Source: Ascochyta rabiei
Lineage: Eukaryota; Ascomycota; Dothideomycetes; Pleosporales; Didymellaceae
Assembly: GCF_004011695.2 (NCBI RefSeq)
Contig: NC_082408.1
Span: forward strand, 543,501 to 607,500
DNA length: 64,000 nt
Reading direction: 5' to 3'
Shown: positions 11,098-21,869 of the stretch, one piece after another
How the letters are laid out: every line of letters starts with the position of its first letter
Numbering within the stretch: the stretch's first letter is position 1
Program-made: the position numbers and the translations under genes
The notes under the pieces: generated by a model
What the model saw: only the letters and a program-made list of their open reading frames with translations
Database searches by the model: none
Told to the model about the DNA's origin: nothing

Positions 11098-12237
11098 TCA
11101 CCGCATGCTGAAGAAACCCTTTCGGTAGTCGCCTGAATCGGCCGATCTGCCCTTCAGTGACGCCCATTTCGAAGAGATGCTCCGGATGCCCTTGCGGTGG
11201 CGCTGAGAGTCGTTCGCGATCTCAATAACGGGTGGTAGGTCCGGCAATGCTGTGATTTCTTCCACACTCAAGAAGGAAGCAGTCCTGCCACTGGGAGGTG
11301 GATGAAGCAACAACGGACGAAGTACTGCTGGCCTCCTGAACTCCACGATCTGCTCAATAATGCTATCCCGCTCTTCTTCATCTTCCACTGTCAGGCTCGA
11401 TGTCCGAGGCGCACGTTCAGAGAGAATAATTGGTAACCTTGGTCCATCGTTTTCAGATGGTTGACGTTTTGACTTGGGTGAGAGGGCGGGAGTTACTATA
11501 ATCTCTATTGGTGATGGTGGATGTGATTCTCCGCCTGTAGAAAGACCGCCAAAGTGAAAGTCAAAGTCTTCAAAGCGAGCAGAAGTTTTCAAGAACTCTT
11601 GTGCGTCGAAGGGCGTCTCGCAATTCTCGGCAAAGTTCTGACATGCCTGCCACCAACTTTGGCTCTCCCTTCCTGGCGGTATGAGGGAGCTGGTACGTCT
11701 TGGAGGCGGTGGTGGAGGTGGTCTTTGCGGAGGTTTGAGGTCATCTGCTGGCGAGAGAATTTCGGGTGCACAATCCTCAACCATTGTAGGTGCGTCCTGC
11801 TCGATAAACGATAGTCGTGTTTGTAAGTCATGCATGATAGCGCGGTGTGTAGCAAGCTCAGTCTGAACGTTTTGGAGCATTTCAAAGAGCTTCTGGTTGG
11901 ATTGCCGGAGCTGTGATTTCGTGGTGGACGCATACGAGGAGCGTCTCGTGCTTGTAGTGATGTCGGAAAACCTGTTCAACGTTTTGTTGCCCGTCGGCAC
12001 ATAAATCTTCGGCTCCTTGGTTGCCGCAGTAGGCACCTTGGTTGCTGTGGTGGGCTCCTCTGCTGCCACAATAGGCCGTTTGTCTGCTACAGTAGTCTCT
12101 TTGACTTGAGCTGGGGGCGCCTTGGTAGTTGTAGTTTCCATGGTCGTGCCAGATAAGTGCTTCCAGGCCGGATGGTCGTGTATTGGAAGAATAGTTCCAG
12201 GATATGAGGGCATCGGCGCACGCGTTGAAGAAGCCAT
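11098..12237 (-). CDS. Hypothetical Pro-rich protein with short coiled coil
   Basis: Single exon, 379 residues from the ATG at 12237. An in-frame extension to 12309 starts only at TTG and is not used. Features in order: a Thr/Ala/Lys-rich imperfect repeat (units like TTATKVPTAATK) near residues 35-80; a predicted coiled coil around residues 110-150 (QLRQSNQKLFEMLQNVQTEL); a polyproline run (RPPPPPPPRR) near residue 180, a possible SH3/profilin ligand; then acidic and Ser-rich stretches to a basic C-terminus. This layout suits a cytoskeletal or signalling adaptor, but I recognise no family. Confidence 0.78.
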   Translation of the reverse strand: MASSTRAPMPSYPGTILPIHDHPAWKHLSGTTMETTTTKAPPAQVKETTVADKRPIVAAEEPTTATKVPTAATKEPKIYVPTGNKTLNRFSDITTSTRRSSYASTTKSQLRQSNQKLFEMLQNVQTELATHRAIMHDLQTRLSFIEQDAPTMVEDCAPEILSPADDLKPPQRPPPPPPPRRTSSLIPPGRESQSWWQACQNFAENCETPFDAQEFLKTSARFEDFDFHFGGLSTGGESHPPSPIEIIVTPALSPKSKRQPSENDGPRLPIILSERAPRTSSLTVEDEEERDSIIEQIVEFRRPAVLRPLLLHPPPSGRTASFLSVEEITALPDLPPVIEIANDSQRHRKGIRSISSKWASLKGRSADSGDYRKGFFSMR

Positions 12238-12836
12238 GTTGAAGCGGTGGAAAGTCGTAAGACGAACTGAATGAGTGGCACCACCGAATCGATGGTCAAG
12301 TTGTCGCAAGTCGCGAAACGAGAGGGCCTACCATCCTTTTGATGCGCCGTTATGTTTCATCACCTTCGACGTCGCCTACAAACGCCTGACTCCAGAAGCG
12401 CTAATCTTGGTACGACGTGTGACAGAGACCAGGTTCGTTTGACAGGCTAAAGCGACGGAAGCAGGGGCATGGAGGCATTGCGATGAGCAATTTGGTAGAC
12501 TCAGATGCGACGCGCAACCCGCCGCCAGGGATGATGACGACCGTGACTACATGGAAATTACTGCATAAAACCCCGTCAACACGCCGAATGTCGTCGCAAG
12601 TTTCACAGGCGGTTTGGCGTTTCGTCAAGAAAGGGAGGCGAGCATTTCCCGAAAGGATGACCCGGTACGCTAGCGATAGAGCGGCCAATCAGGAAAGGTC
12701 GGTTTCACGGCGGAGCGCATTCTATCCGCTCCCTCAATGATTTAGGCATGAATTCATCAAACTCGCATCCAATCTTCATAATTCCTCCTACTTGACAGGA
12801 TCCCTGCGATGCTCAAAGTGTACCGTGGCCCAGAGA
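12238..12836. other. Intergenic region
   Basis: Promoter side of the 11.1-12.2 kb gene and downstream of the amidohydrolase. No coding signal beyond short unsupported frames. Confidence 0.5.
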
Positions 12837-15750
12837 TTACTTCCACAAGCGGGTCGAACCGAGACCTCCCACAGCTTTCACTCTACCACCGACTGCCAGC
12901 GGACTGCCCTCCCAAATCACCCAGTCGTTGTGACTTGATGGTTTGCCTTCGCGTATACCAAGGATCTTGTAGAAATTCGCCCCAACAAGGTCAAGCGCCT
13001 CGTCGAAAGACAGCCGGCCCTCGCTGTTTGCATACGCAATACCTGCAAGTAGACCTAGGTCTCTTGTCTCCCAAGTTTCCTCTACGCCAACGCCGAGATG
13101 CACACCAGCATCGAGTAATACGTTGATGGAGACATTGGTAAGTGGCGGGCCTGTGAGTCCACGGCGTTGGTCCCAGCTCTGCGCGTGCGGAAGCAGCGGT
13201 GCGAGAACAACGGCAATGTTCGATGCCGCAAGCTCTTCAGCAACGAGATGTGCTTCCGCAGCTCCGATGACCACAATGCGGAGTTTCTGTGAAGTGACAG
13301 ACTCAACTTTTGACTTCATTCGAACAATGGAGGCGATAGTGTCCGCACTGTGTGCGCTGAGAACGAGTGCGGACTCTCCAGCTACTACCCGCTTCAGCCA
13401 TGCCCTTTCGGTACTGTTCGTCTCCAAGTCGTAATCTCGCGCATCGCCGACTGCTTCAAGTAGCTTTGTCCGAAGTGCACCAACGGCGCTCGATATGCTA
13501 GGCGTCTTTCCTCCCTTCGCGCTTAGCGTCAATGGGTAATGCAAGGCAAGCTCTGGAAAGACAATGGCTCCATTTTCCAGAACATTCTTTGCGCCAGTGT
13601 TGAAACCCACGCTTACACCTTTCGAATCAATGCCTCCAGTGCCGGGGGCTGTAAAGGCTCTAGTGACGCCATGATCGAAGGCTCGAGCAAGTTGCTTGCC
13701 GCCAAACGAGAGACCATCAACTGCCAAGGCGATACCCTCTTCAGGATAGGGTCCGTCTTGCGTATCGCTTTCAGAGTCAATCTCAGCAAGGCCCAGAGAC
13801 GAGCCGAATGCCACGAAGGGCGGCGTCAGGTGACCGTCTTTGAGATGTATTGTCTGAGTGGCAGCTTGCGCCGACTCCAGCTCGGCCAGCTCGGACGTGC
13901 AGCTACCAACGCAAGAGAGCTTCCCGTCAGAGACAACCGCCACGATGGACTCTTTATGGCTGTCCACTTTAGCTGGGTTGAAGCTTCCATGAACTTGAGT
14001 CACGCCTGTGAAGACCACCGTGTCACGAACAGCGTCAGCAACTTGCTCCTCAGCAAGATCTTTGTTCGGTTTGGTAGCTGGCACCAGTGGCTTCTTGAGC
14101 TCGATAGGATCTTGAAACTGCTTTGCACCATCGATCCAGACTTGAACCGGTGTAGCACCTGCAGTCAATGGATCTGAATCCCAAACAACGATATCTGCAT
14201 CGAAGCCTGGTTTGATCTTTCCGATTCTGTTACCGAGACCAAGGAGCTCAGCAGGTGCAGATGTGACGCCGGCTAGAGCGGCATGATAGGGCAGGCCATA
14301 GCCATATGCTTTCGCCGCCTCAAATACGACATGCTGTGAATTGAGGACTGGGTTGTCTGAAACATAGGTTGGAGTGATGTTGTGTGCGTAAAGGATGGCG
14401 CCAGCCCGTTCAGAAGCGGTGTATGCCTCGACTTTGTAATACACTGTAAATCTATCGTCAGCACCGACTTGCTTGAACAGCTCTGATTGTAGCGAAAGGC
14501 AGAACTTTCCACTCACTGTTGTCAGCAAAGAGTGCGGCTGCTGGTGTGCCGCCCCACGTCCTCTTGAGTACCTCGGGTACGAGGTATGTCTGATGGGCAT
14601 GATGGAAGGCGTATACTCGGAACTTGAACTCATTGGTGTGACGGACGAGCGCCTCCAAATCCGGAATCGTATAGCAGTGCGTATTCACTCGAACCTGTCC
14701 TCTCAACACTGCACCAAGGGTCTCCCATTGCAGGTCTTGTCGTAGATATGTGTCCATTTTATCAATCCCAACAGCGTCTGCCTTTGCACACCAGTCATCC
14801 TGCTCTTGCACATAGACTCGAGCCTGTTCCAGCGCGTGGCGGAACTCCCACGCTTCGCCAAGCCTGCTAAAAGGACCACGCTCGCCCACTTTGCCATAGA
14901 CACGCTTGGGGTTTTCGCCGCAGGCCATCTTGAGATACCGCCAGGTCTTGTCGGGATCCGCAAGCAGGTCTTGCTGGCTGATCTCAGTGCGACCATTCTT
15001 TGGACCGACTGCAAACTTGAGGACGAAGGCTTCACCGCCAATGTTGTTGCCACTACCAGGGAGGAAGAGGGACGTAGTGACGCCGCCTGATTTGATGTAC
15101 TCGAACTCAGGCTGAAGCGGGTCGATACCATCGAGAGACCGCACGTACGGCGTGATGTCTGATGACAGCTCGTTGACATCACTTTGCAGGCTGCCGAAAC
15201 TCTCTAATCCTGCATGGCTATGCATATCCACAATACCAGCGGTCAACTGGCGGCCGCTAGCATCGAAGATCTCAGTGTCGCGAGGAAGATGATTTTTCTT
15301 AATGTGTGACTGAACGCTAATGATGAGGCCTTTGTCGACGAACACATCCGACGAAACCCAGCCCCAGCCCTTCCCAGCTCTTGCATCATCTTCAGACGTG
15401 CCTGCGGCCGGCTCTCCAGTCCACACAGTAGCATTGCGGATCAACACCGGTTTTGTCGAATTGACCCAACGCTTGTTGTGCTCGCGATGTACATTTGACT
15501 CCACAGGCTGTTGCCTCAAGCTTGGACAAGCGGCATGGTCTTGTTGTAGCTTCGCAACAGACAGGTTATTAATAGGGCGTTCTGTGTTGTGAGCGATTTT
15601 AAGAGTAGTGTAAGTAAGGTAGGTCAAAGCCGCTGCCCCCAAGAGACGGAATGTCTTGCGCTTCTGTCGCCGACGAAACCACGAGCGCGGCGCAGGTGCT
15701 GTTGTAGCATCATCGTATGTTGGCAGCCCTTCCGAGCGAAGCTTCTCCAT
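12837..15750 (-). CDS. Membrane-anchored amidohydrolase (fungal CE9-like, amidohydrolase superfamily)
   Basis: Protein of 946 residues from exons 14517-15750 and 12837-14443. The 73-nt intron (14444-14516) has a GTGAGT donor, a GCTGACG branch site and a TTTACAG acceptor, and splicing restores ...FADN-MYYKVEAY. The ATG at 15750 is preferred because the following residues (LPTYDDATTA) look like a fungal N-terminus; an upstream ATG at 16095 adds a Cys-rich stretch without family character. A basic stretch (RRRQKRK) and one hydrophobic segment near residues 45-65 suggest a type II membrane protein. The metal-binding His-x-His is in DMHSHAG, with more conserved His in FHHAHQT and the late Asp in SDNPVLNS. 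A second degenerate amidohydrolase-like half follows (GVTQVHG to the C-terminus). Related proteins are annotated as carbohydrate esterase family 9; the substrate is unknown. Confidence 0.9.
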
Positions 15751-16761
15751 ACCGGCCTGCGATTGAAAGAAAATCGCGAGGTGTCGCGTGTATCCCGGTG
15801 TCGTGTTTGAATCTGATGGTTGGCTGAAGCTTTCGTGGTTTGTGGTTGATGAAGGGAGCCGCTGATGATCTAGATAAGGGACATCCAGCCCCCGCAATTT
15901 GTGGGCGTCACGCAACGAGCCTGTGGAATGACGACACAGTACACAGACGTTACACACCCTTGATGTGGCAGTGACCTGATGGAACCTAAGATAAATTGGA
16001 AGAACGGGCTTTGAGAATGTAATGCTTTCTGAGCTTGCGAGACAAAGGTCACGCTGCAGTTGCTGCCCGAAGCGGGCAAGTATGGGCCTAACCATATTCA
16101 GCCGACGCGTTCAACATGCACCCAAAGAGCCAACCTTCGAGCTACGTCTCAAGCCTGATTGTATGATTGGGCAATCTTGTGATGAATAGTATACAAATGA
16201 TTTTTGAGTCCTAGATCACCGAGGCTGTAGCGTCTCCCATGAGGTCCCGTGTTCCTAAGCCTGTTTATAGATCTGCGCTTACTGGGAGTCTGACAACATA
16301 TGATCTCGGGATCAGCAGAGTTGTGATAGGTCTTGCTCTCCCACGGGACCCATACGTCGTTTGTTGTCCAGAACACAACAGCTTGTCTTCGGACGGTATC
16401 ATCAGACTTAGCATGCCTTCAGCCGGCTTTTGTTGAAGACGCATTTGGCAGGCCCCCCGCGAAGGCAAGTGGTAAATCAAATTGACCTTTCCCCTTCGGC
16501 GATCTTGGACCAAGACGAAAGATCAAGTTACCAGACAGCTTTATTCTGCTTTGATAAGCCACTCCCTTGTTACGATTGCTTGTCAACGGCTTCGTCGTCC
16601 TTTATCTGGGGCAAAGCGAGGCGCTGATATGGCTTTCGGTAACCCAGACTCCTCAAAATCTTCAGGAATTTTGGTCTTGGAATCGGTATCGTAAAACATA
16701 CTCAGTCCTTGGAAGGGCGGGACAATATGCCCTATCAAGAGTCGAGATGACCCCCATCTAT
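15751..16761. other. Intergenic region, 5' of the amidohydrolase
   Basis: Includes a possible upstream N-terminal extension of the amidohydrolase frame (to 16095), more likely 5' UTR. No other supported gene. Confidence 0.5.
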
Positions 16762-17613
16762 TCACGAGGCGCTTTCCCTTCTTGCTCCTTCACCAAACTT
16801 ATTCTCCCACTCTTTGGTTCTTTCTCGTGCAGGTGCTGAGAACTGCGTACTCAGTCCACCTCTGCTCTTGACTTGCATCTTCTTTTCTGCTTCTTCCAGC
16901 TGCTTTAACTGATCTTCAGCACTCTGTATCTTTCTTTCAAGCGCAACTTCAAACATATCCCTGTCTTTTCTTCGACCTTTCAGTCCGTTGTCTTCCAGGT
17001 CAAAGTACAAAGCCCAGCGTAATCCTTCTCGACCCCATGGCGTAGAGTTGTCTTCATCAGCTCCATCCCACTCATCGATCGCAACGAAGCCTTCCCAACC
17101 ATCGAAAAGCATCATGCGTTCATCTTGTGTCCAGTCCCATACCCCTACGATGTGCTCAATGGATCCACTCCGATTGCTGTACTTCAGCTCATATGTATCC
17201 TTGTCACAATAGACCCAGTTCAACATTGGCGGATCATCACTGATCGTGCTGACCAGTCCTCTTTCCGGTGGACATCTTGAATCATCTGGATACTGGATAT
17301 AGAAGCCAGCAAAAGCATGCATCGGTGGATTCATCTCTTTGCTATCGTCCGGAGGCAATGGCTTTCCGTCGTCGTCGCGCGGTACCACCCAGGCCTTGTC
17401 GTGTCTCAATATGACGGTTCCATAATCAACCTCGTCCTTCGCGATAGGATCCTTGGAGTCGCAATTGACAAGCAGGTTGAATTTGATCATGCGCGTTTCG
17501 TTCGCGGCCTCTTCATTTTGTTTCTTTTGGTACTCAACGCCCTCCGCGATACCTGTCACGACCGGAATGGCGACAACGCAACCACCAAGAAAGAGGCTCA
17601 AAGGTAGCGACAT
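16762..17613 (-). CDS. Conserved fungal protein with N-terminal membrane segment
   Basis: Single exon, 283 residues from the ATG at 17613; an in-frame ATG at 17739 would add 42 residues of no evident character. The protein opens with a hydrophobic segment (residues 3-21, LPLSLFLGGCVVAIPVVTG) and then a charged linker EGVEYQKKQNEE. The body is acidic and Trp-rich (VWDWTQDERMMLFDGWEG), with Cys residues after residue 50. It ends in a coiled-coil stretch (AEDQLKQLEEAEKKMQ). I recognise it as a type of protein widespread in ascomycetes without an assigned role; membrane association is inferred from the hydrophobic segment. Confidence 0.85.
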   Translation of the reverse strand: MSLPLSLFLGGCVVAIPVVTGIAEGVEYQKKQNEEAANETRMIKFNLLVNCDSKDPIAKDEVDYGTVILRHDKAWVVPRDDDGKPLPPDDSKEMNPPMHAFAGFYIQYPDDSRCPPERGLVSTISDDPPMLNWVYCDKDTYELKYSNRSGSIEHIVGVWDWTQDERMMLFDGWEGFVAIDEWDGADEDNSTPWGREGLRWALYFDLEDNGLKGRRKDRDMFEVALERKIQSAEDQLKQLEEAEKKMQVKSRGGLSTQFSAPARERTKEWENKFGEGARRESAS

Positions 17614-18680
17614 GACTGATATGTATTGTGATATAAACGTGGTATGCACTGAATCCTCGAAGGCTGCTGTTCCAAGTTGATTCACAGGCGCTAGCGACAA
17701 GCGCGTTACGTCATCGTTTCGCTTCGCACGTTTGAACATTTACTTCTCGATCTCCAGCATCGTAACTTTTGCCGAAGCGTGCATGCATCAGATTACCGAG
17801 CCTTATTCTATCGTGCTTCCTGAGTTTGTAGAGTATCGTCTTGCCTGCCAGGGTTGCCTGAAGGGAACGAGCGACAAGAGTTTAAGGAATGATTTGCATA
17901 GCTATGCTTCTTTAGTACCACAACTCATTCCACTCTTTGTGCTTCGCCATTCATCTACTACATACATGGTCGACTTCGCTTTCGCAAATTTCTTGTTTCC
18001 CCACGATGCAACGCCGACAAGACACACGGCGACTCACACAAATTGTGTCTTCGTGAGTGTCGCACTGCTGTCAAATAGCATGAGCGTGATGTTGACTGGC
18101 AGATCTCTGGCTCCGCTGCGTCGCTCATCCTGATAGTCCTGGTCATGAACGTGAAATTCGTCGTTTGTTTGCTGCTCTTCACTCGTTCAGCAGTTCATCA
18201 GAGTGTTCTTAAAATGAATGATGTCCAAGTACGCAATACAGGCCAGCGAACTGCTGAGTAAATCAGACCCATTAGAAGATTCGTCTATGCACTACGAGCA
18301 AGGTTGATGAACGGCCGGTGGAGCGTGCCTCGGCTCCACTTCCTAGTGCTGCTGACTAACGGCGTCCCATCAAAACTTCTTCGATCGCCGCCGCCACTTC
18401 CTTTTCTCTATATAGAAAGTTGCACCCAAGCAATTTGACATCAAACTTCCTATTCTATGAATTTGGCGTTGATATAGCTTTGGGGAGATCGAATCTTTGC
18501 TCCCAAGAACCCCTGCGCACACTCAATGCGCTGATGGTCCCGTAGCTCCGAGACATACCATAATTGATCGTACACGTTCGCTTTGACGACACTCGATTGA
18601 ACCGACGACACCTGGCGCAATGTATGCATGAACGAACGTCGAGCAATTGAGAAGGTTATTTGAGCGTGCGGACTGTCACG
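17614..18680. other. Intergenic, divergent promoter region
   Basis: Lies between two divergent genes. A TATA-like ctatatag is at 18408-18415, about 265 bp before the F-box-like ATG. No supported gene. Confidence 0.5.
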
Positions 18681-19487
18681 ATGGGGCGGCGCAAGACGAA
18701 GGACATCGATGCGCTAGTCGCGCGAATGAGCACGATGAGCATCGAGAATATCTCCAATATTGCGTCGATCACGGAGGATCTGGATCGCAAGCCGTTTCGC
18801 TTCTTCGACCTGCCGTACGAGCTTCGTCTGCGCGTCTACGAGCTGCTGCTCATCTTTCCAAAAACGATGGACCTTGATCCCACGAACCACCGCACCGTAG
18901 CGCCGTCTCTCCGAATGTTCTACGCATGCCACCGCATGCACGACGAAGCCTCGCGCGTCTTCTACGGCCGCAATACGTTCCGCCTTTTCCCCATACATGG
19001 GCGCTACATCAACGCGAAATACCCGCTCTTCGCGCGAATGCCTCGCAAGTACCGCGCGCTCATAACACGGCTAGAACTGCGGCTCGGTCCAGGCTTCACG
19101 TCTCCGCCGAAAGGATGGGTTGTGGACAGCCGACTGGGGCTCACAGCTGTGACAAAGGCATACAAGCTCAAGATCTTTGTTGAGGTCGATCCAGCGTCGA
19201 GCGAGATCTTTGAAGGTTTCAGAACAGGCGAGAAGACCTTCTATACCGAGTACTGCGTAGGGCTGCTGAGGGCCTTGTTTATGCAGATCCCCTCGGTAGG
19301 TGAGGTTGAGTTCGATGCGTATCCGAGTGTGAGTAAGAGCAGTCCACTGCTGAAGGGGCTGTTGGACGAGGCGAAGCTCAACCAGAAGAGGGTTGCATGG
19401 GGCCCAGAGAGAGGGTGGGATAAGATCGTGGATAGGGATTTGGTGGGTATACTGGAGAAGATGGGCCTGGGAGGTCTTTGGGCTTAG
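18681..19487 (+). CDS. F-box-like (2EXR-type) protein
   Basis: Single exon, 268 residues from the ATG at 18681 (the frame continues upstream only to a TTG). After a short N-terminus with Met/Ser-rich helix comes FFDLPYELRLRVYELLL at about residues 39-55, the F-box-like/2EXR pattern Phe-x-x-LP-x-E-(L/I)R-x-x-(V/I)(Y/W). The rest shows the usual fungal continuation: the conserved ACHRMHDEASRVFYGRNTF stretch, then LELRLGPG and repeated hydrophobic segments. Such proteins are abundant in Pleosporales and may recruit substrates to SCF ligases, but their targets are unknown and no Skp1 contact can be shown here. Confidence 0.88.
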   Translation: MGRRKTKDIDALVARMSTMSIENISNIASITEDLDRKPFRFFDLPYELRLRVYELLLIFPKTMDLDPTNHRTVAPSLRMFYACHRMHDEASRVFYGRNTFRLFPIHGRYINAKYPLFARMPRKYRALITRLELRLGPGFTSPPKGWVVDSRLGLTAVTKAYKLKIFVEVDPASSEIFEGFRTGEKTFYTEYCVGLLRALFMQIPSVGEVEFDAYPSVSKSSPLLKGLLDEAKLNQKRVAWGPERGWDKIVDRDLVGILEKMGLGGLWA

Positions 19488-19892
19488 CGATTATGAATGA
19501 GATGAATTACGACTTCTACATCTTGCCCCTTCTTTACTCGCTATTGATCTCGCGTCTTTAGATGCGATTGATGCTGCGTACCTGGGCGTTCCTTCCCTAC
19601 AGATCTCGACCCACACGCCAAGCCTGGCAAAGGACACTCGGCCGGCGTCGAACGCAGCGATCCAACAACAGCAGCCGTTCAACAAGCATCACCATTGAGC
19701 ACAACACATGTCACGACGTCACCTTTAACTGCATCTCTTTCGCACTGTGATCATTGCCAGCATCGTCATCGGAGTCAGCATGATCGAGTGTCTCGCCGTG
19801 TGAGAACACCGTATGTCAAAGCTGGGATATATACGACCTCAACTACCTTGAAGCACACTTTAAGTTGTGAAAGGAAGAGGTGTCGATCTGGC

Positions 19893-20143
19893 TTAACGAG
19901 TCAATTTCAGAGGATGTGACAACGATACTGGTTTGATGACAATGGCATCAGCACCCAACCAAGATTTGATCAGGTCTTGCATCTGTTCATCTCTTTTGCG
20001 GCTCCTAGTACATGCATCAAAACCAGCCAGAGCTGATTTTAGCTCAGAGTCGTGTGGATGATTCTGGAGGATGAATCCTACTGAACGGTTAGGCAAGGAG
20101 TAACGTGCACAAGGCCTAGCACTCACCAGTAGGGGGTGTGACG
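19893..20143 (-). pseudogene. Possible relic or orphan terminal exon of an unknown gene
   Basis: Reading the minus strand, a good 46-nt intron (GTGAGT donor, CCTAAC branch, TTCAG acceptor, about 20084-20129) precedes an open stretch of 63 codons ending at 19893 with protein-like composition (ALAGFDACTRSRKRDEQMQD). Upstream of the intron the matching frame closes at a TGA within about 20 bases and no ATG is present. It looks like the 3' end of a gene whose 5' part is gone; the hairpin begins about 60 bp upstream. I do not recognise the family. Confidence 0.3.
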
Positions 20144-20202
20144 CTTCACCATTGGCGCCTGCAGCTGCAGACCTACATCCACACGCCCATCGTGGCGGAA
20201 CA

Positions 20203-20252
20203 CGCTATACCTGATTCTCTACGCAGACTTGCGTAGACAATCAGGTATAGCG
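20203..20252. repeat. 22-bp inverted repeat with 6-nt loop
   Basis: Arms 20203-20224 and 20231-20252 pair at 21 of 22 positions (one C/C mismatch), with loop agactt. The arms begin CGCTATACCTGATT. There are no flanking open frames. It could be a miniature transposon core, a folded non-coding RNA or a cruciform. Confidence 0.85.
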
Positions 20253-21869
20253 CTTCTGCACAGTTCATCGCCTAAGCTACGAAGGAGCTAGTATCTGGTG
20301 TTGCACCGCACACCCTTGGACGCTACCAGTAATTGGTCTAGCGTTACCTCCAACATCTCAATTCAAACGTCGCAGCATGCATGCTCCTTCATCTATGCTG
20401 TTCAGTCGTCGGTCTCCATCTGGAATACAGGGCTAAAATCAATTTGCTTGTTCAAATGCCATGCATAGTCGTTCGAGAGCTTTGAAATGAACAAACGTGC
20501 AACAGCCCGAAACACCGAGAAAAGCGCAGAGGATTGCTTAGGCTTCTTTCCTGACGATCTACATGACAAGGCGCGGTCTTGGCTGATTTGTTACAGCAGG
20601 AGCTCTGTGACATGGTTTTTAACCAGAGAGAATTTCCCCCCATAAGATTCTTTGTGGTCATCCCCTCGATTGGTGTTCACGACATGCTGAGTTTGCTCAC
20701 TGTCAACACACATTATGTCGCCACGACTATCTGTCCACACCTTGTCTACCTCTTCATACCTGGCTGATTAGCTTTTTACCCACGTCTAGGTATCCGTGAG
20801 GTACACTTTTAGATCAAAGAAACACCTTCGAAGCACAAAAGCGTGGGAACCTCGGCGAGTATGTTTGCTTCTGTCTGCCGACACTGGAAATTTGTCCATG
20901 AATGTAACACGGCAAATACACTCAGCTGATAGCCAATCACGCTGCCCGGTCACGTCCTCTCCACAGACGTCATCTGAGGGATGTCAGCCTGTCGTTGTTC
21001 CCATGACAAGGTTGGCTCAGGCAGGATATAAAGGCTCCATAATGTTGCCGAAACAGTATGCTTTGAAGATCAAGCTTCCGATATCGAACTGGATCTTGGG
21101 CACACATTTTTTGCCATGCTTCAGTGCATGCCAGAGCCAACTATCTCTTTCGCCTGTTGACTCATGTACAGATCCTGTCTTCTCGTCACAAGCGCTACCC
21201 CTGAGAGCCTTTCTTAGGCCTTCGAGATATGCTTCGCGCATCTCCTTTTCACCAGTTACGACATGTTTCAAGAACAGTTGAGTCCACCGATGCCAACAAG
21301 AAGAGCCCTACATGCCCGTGGCCAACCATGGACGTATCTGTGCACATATAAATGCTCAGCGACCGAACGGCATCGTCATAAGAACGACAAAAACATGTTT
21401 CTTGATACAGCCTCCTATGGACAACAGTGAAAGACGCTCTCCACGCATATCGTTTGCATGTCACAACACCGTCAGTATGGACCGAGCTCAAGCTTTCCAC
21501 GCTGCTCAGTTCACTGCCGTTCACCTACGGCAACGAATCAGCTGAAAGGCCGGGGGGTGGCACATCCTGCTCATGCGCTTCAGAGGAATCAATACAGCCG
21601 AAAAAGGAAAGGTCGTCGACGGTGGGCATGCAGTCCCACTGCGTCAATTCACCCTCGCAGGACGCTAAGGCCACCTAGTGCTGTCTTGCTGCCCCGTCTG
21701 AGCATAAAATGCTCTCCCAGCTCGACGTGGCTCTCACCATACACAACTGCAATTGTCAACCACAGTCGTTTCAACAGCAATTGCATCGTTACGTTCTTTC
21801 CGCATTTTTATACTGTCCTATATACTTTACTCCAAAAATTACCTTTTATATTCCTTCACACACTTCCAA

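Larger units (their letters stand above)
19488..21869. other. Long gene-poor region with hairpin
   Basis: 2.4 kb without a confident gene. It contains a near-perfect inverted repeat (20203-20252) and, on the minus strand, an orphan exon-like stretch with a consensus intron (see separate entries). Other open frames lack splice or domain support. Confidence 0.55.
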
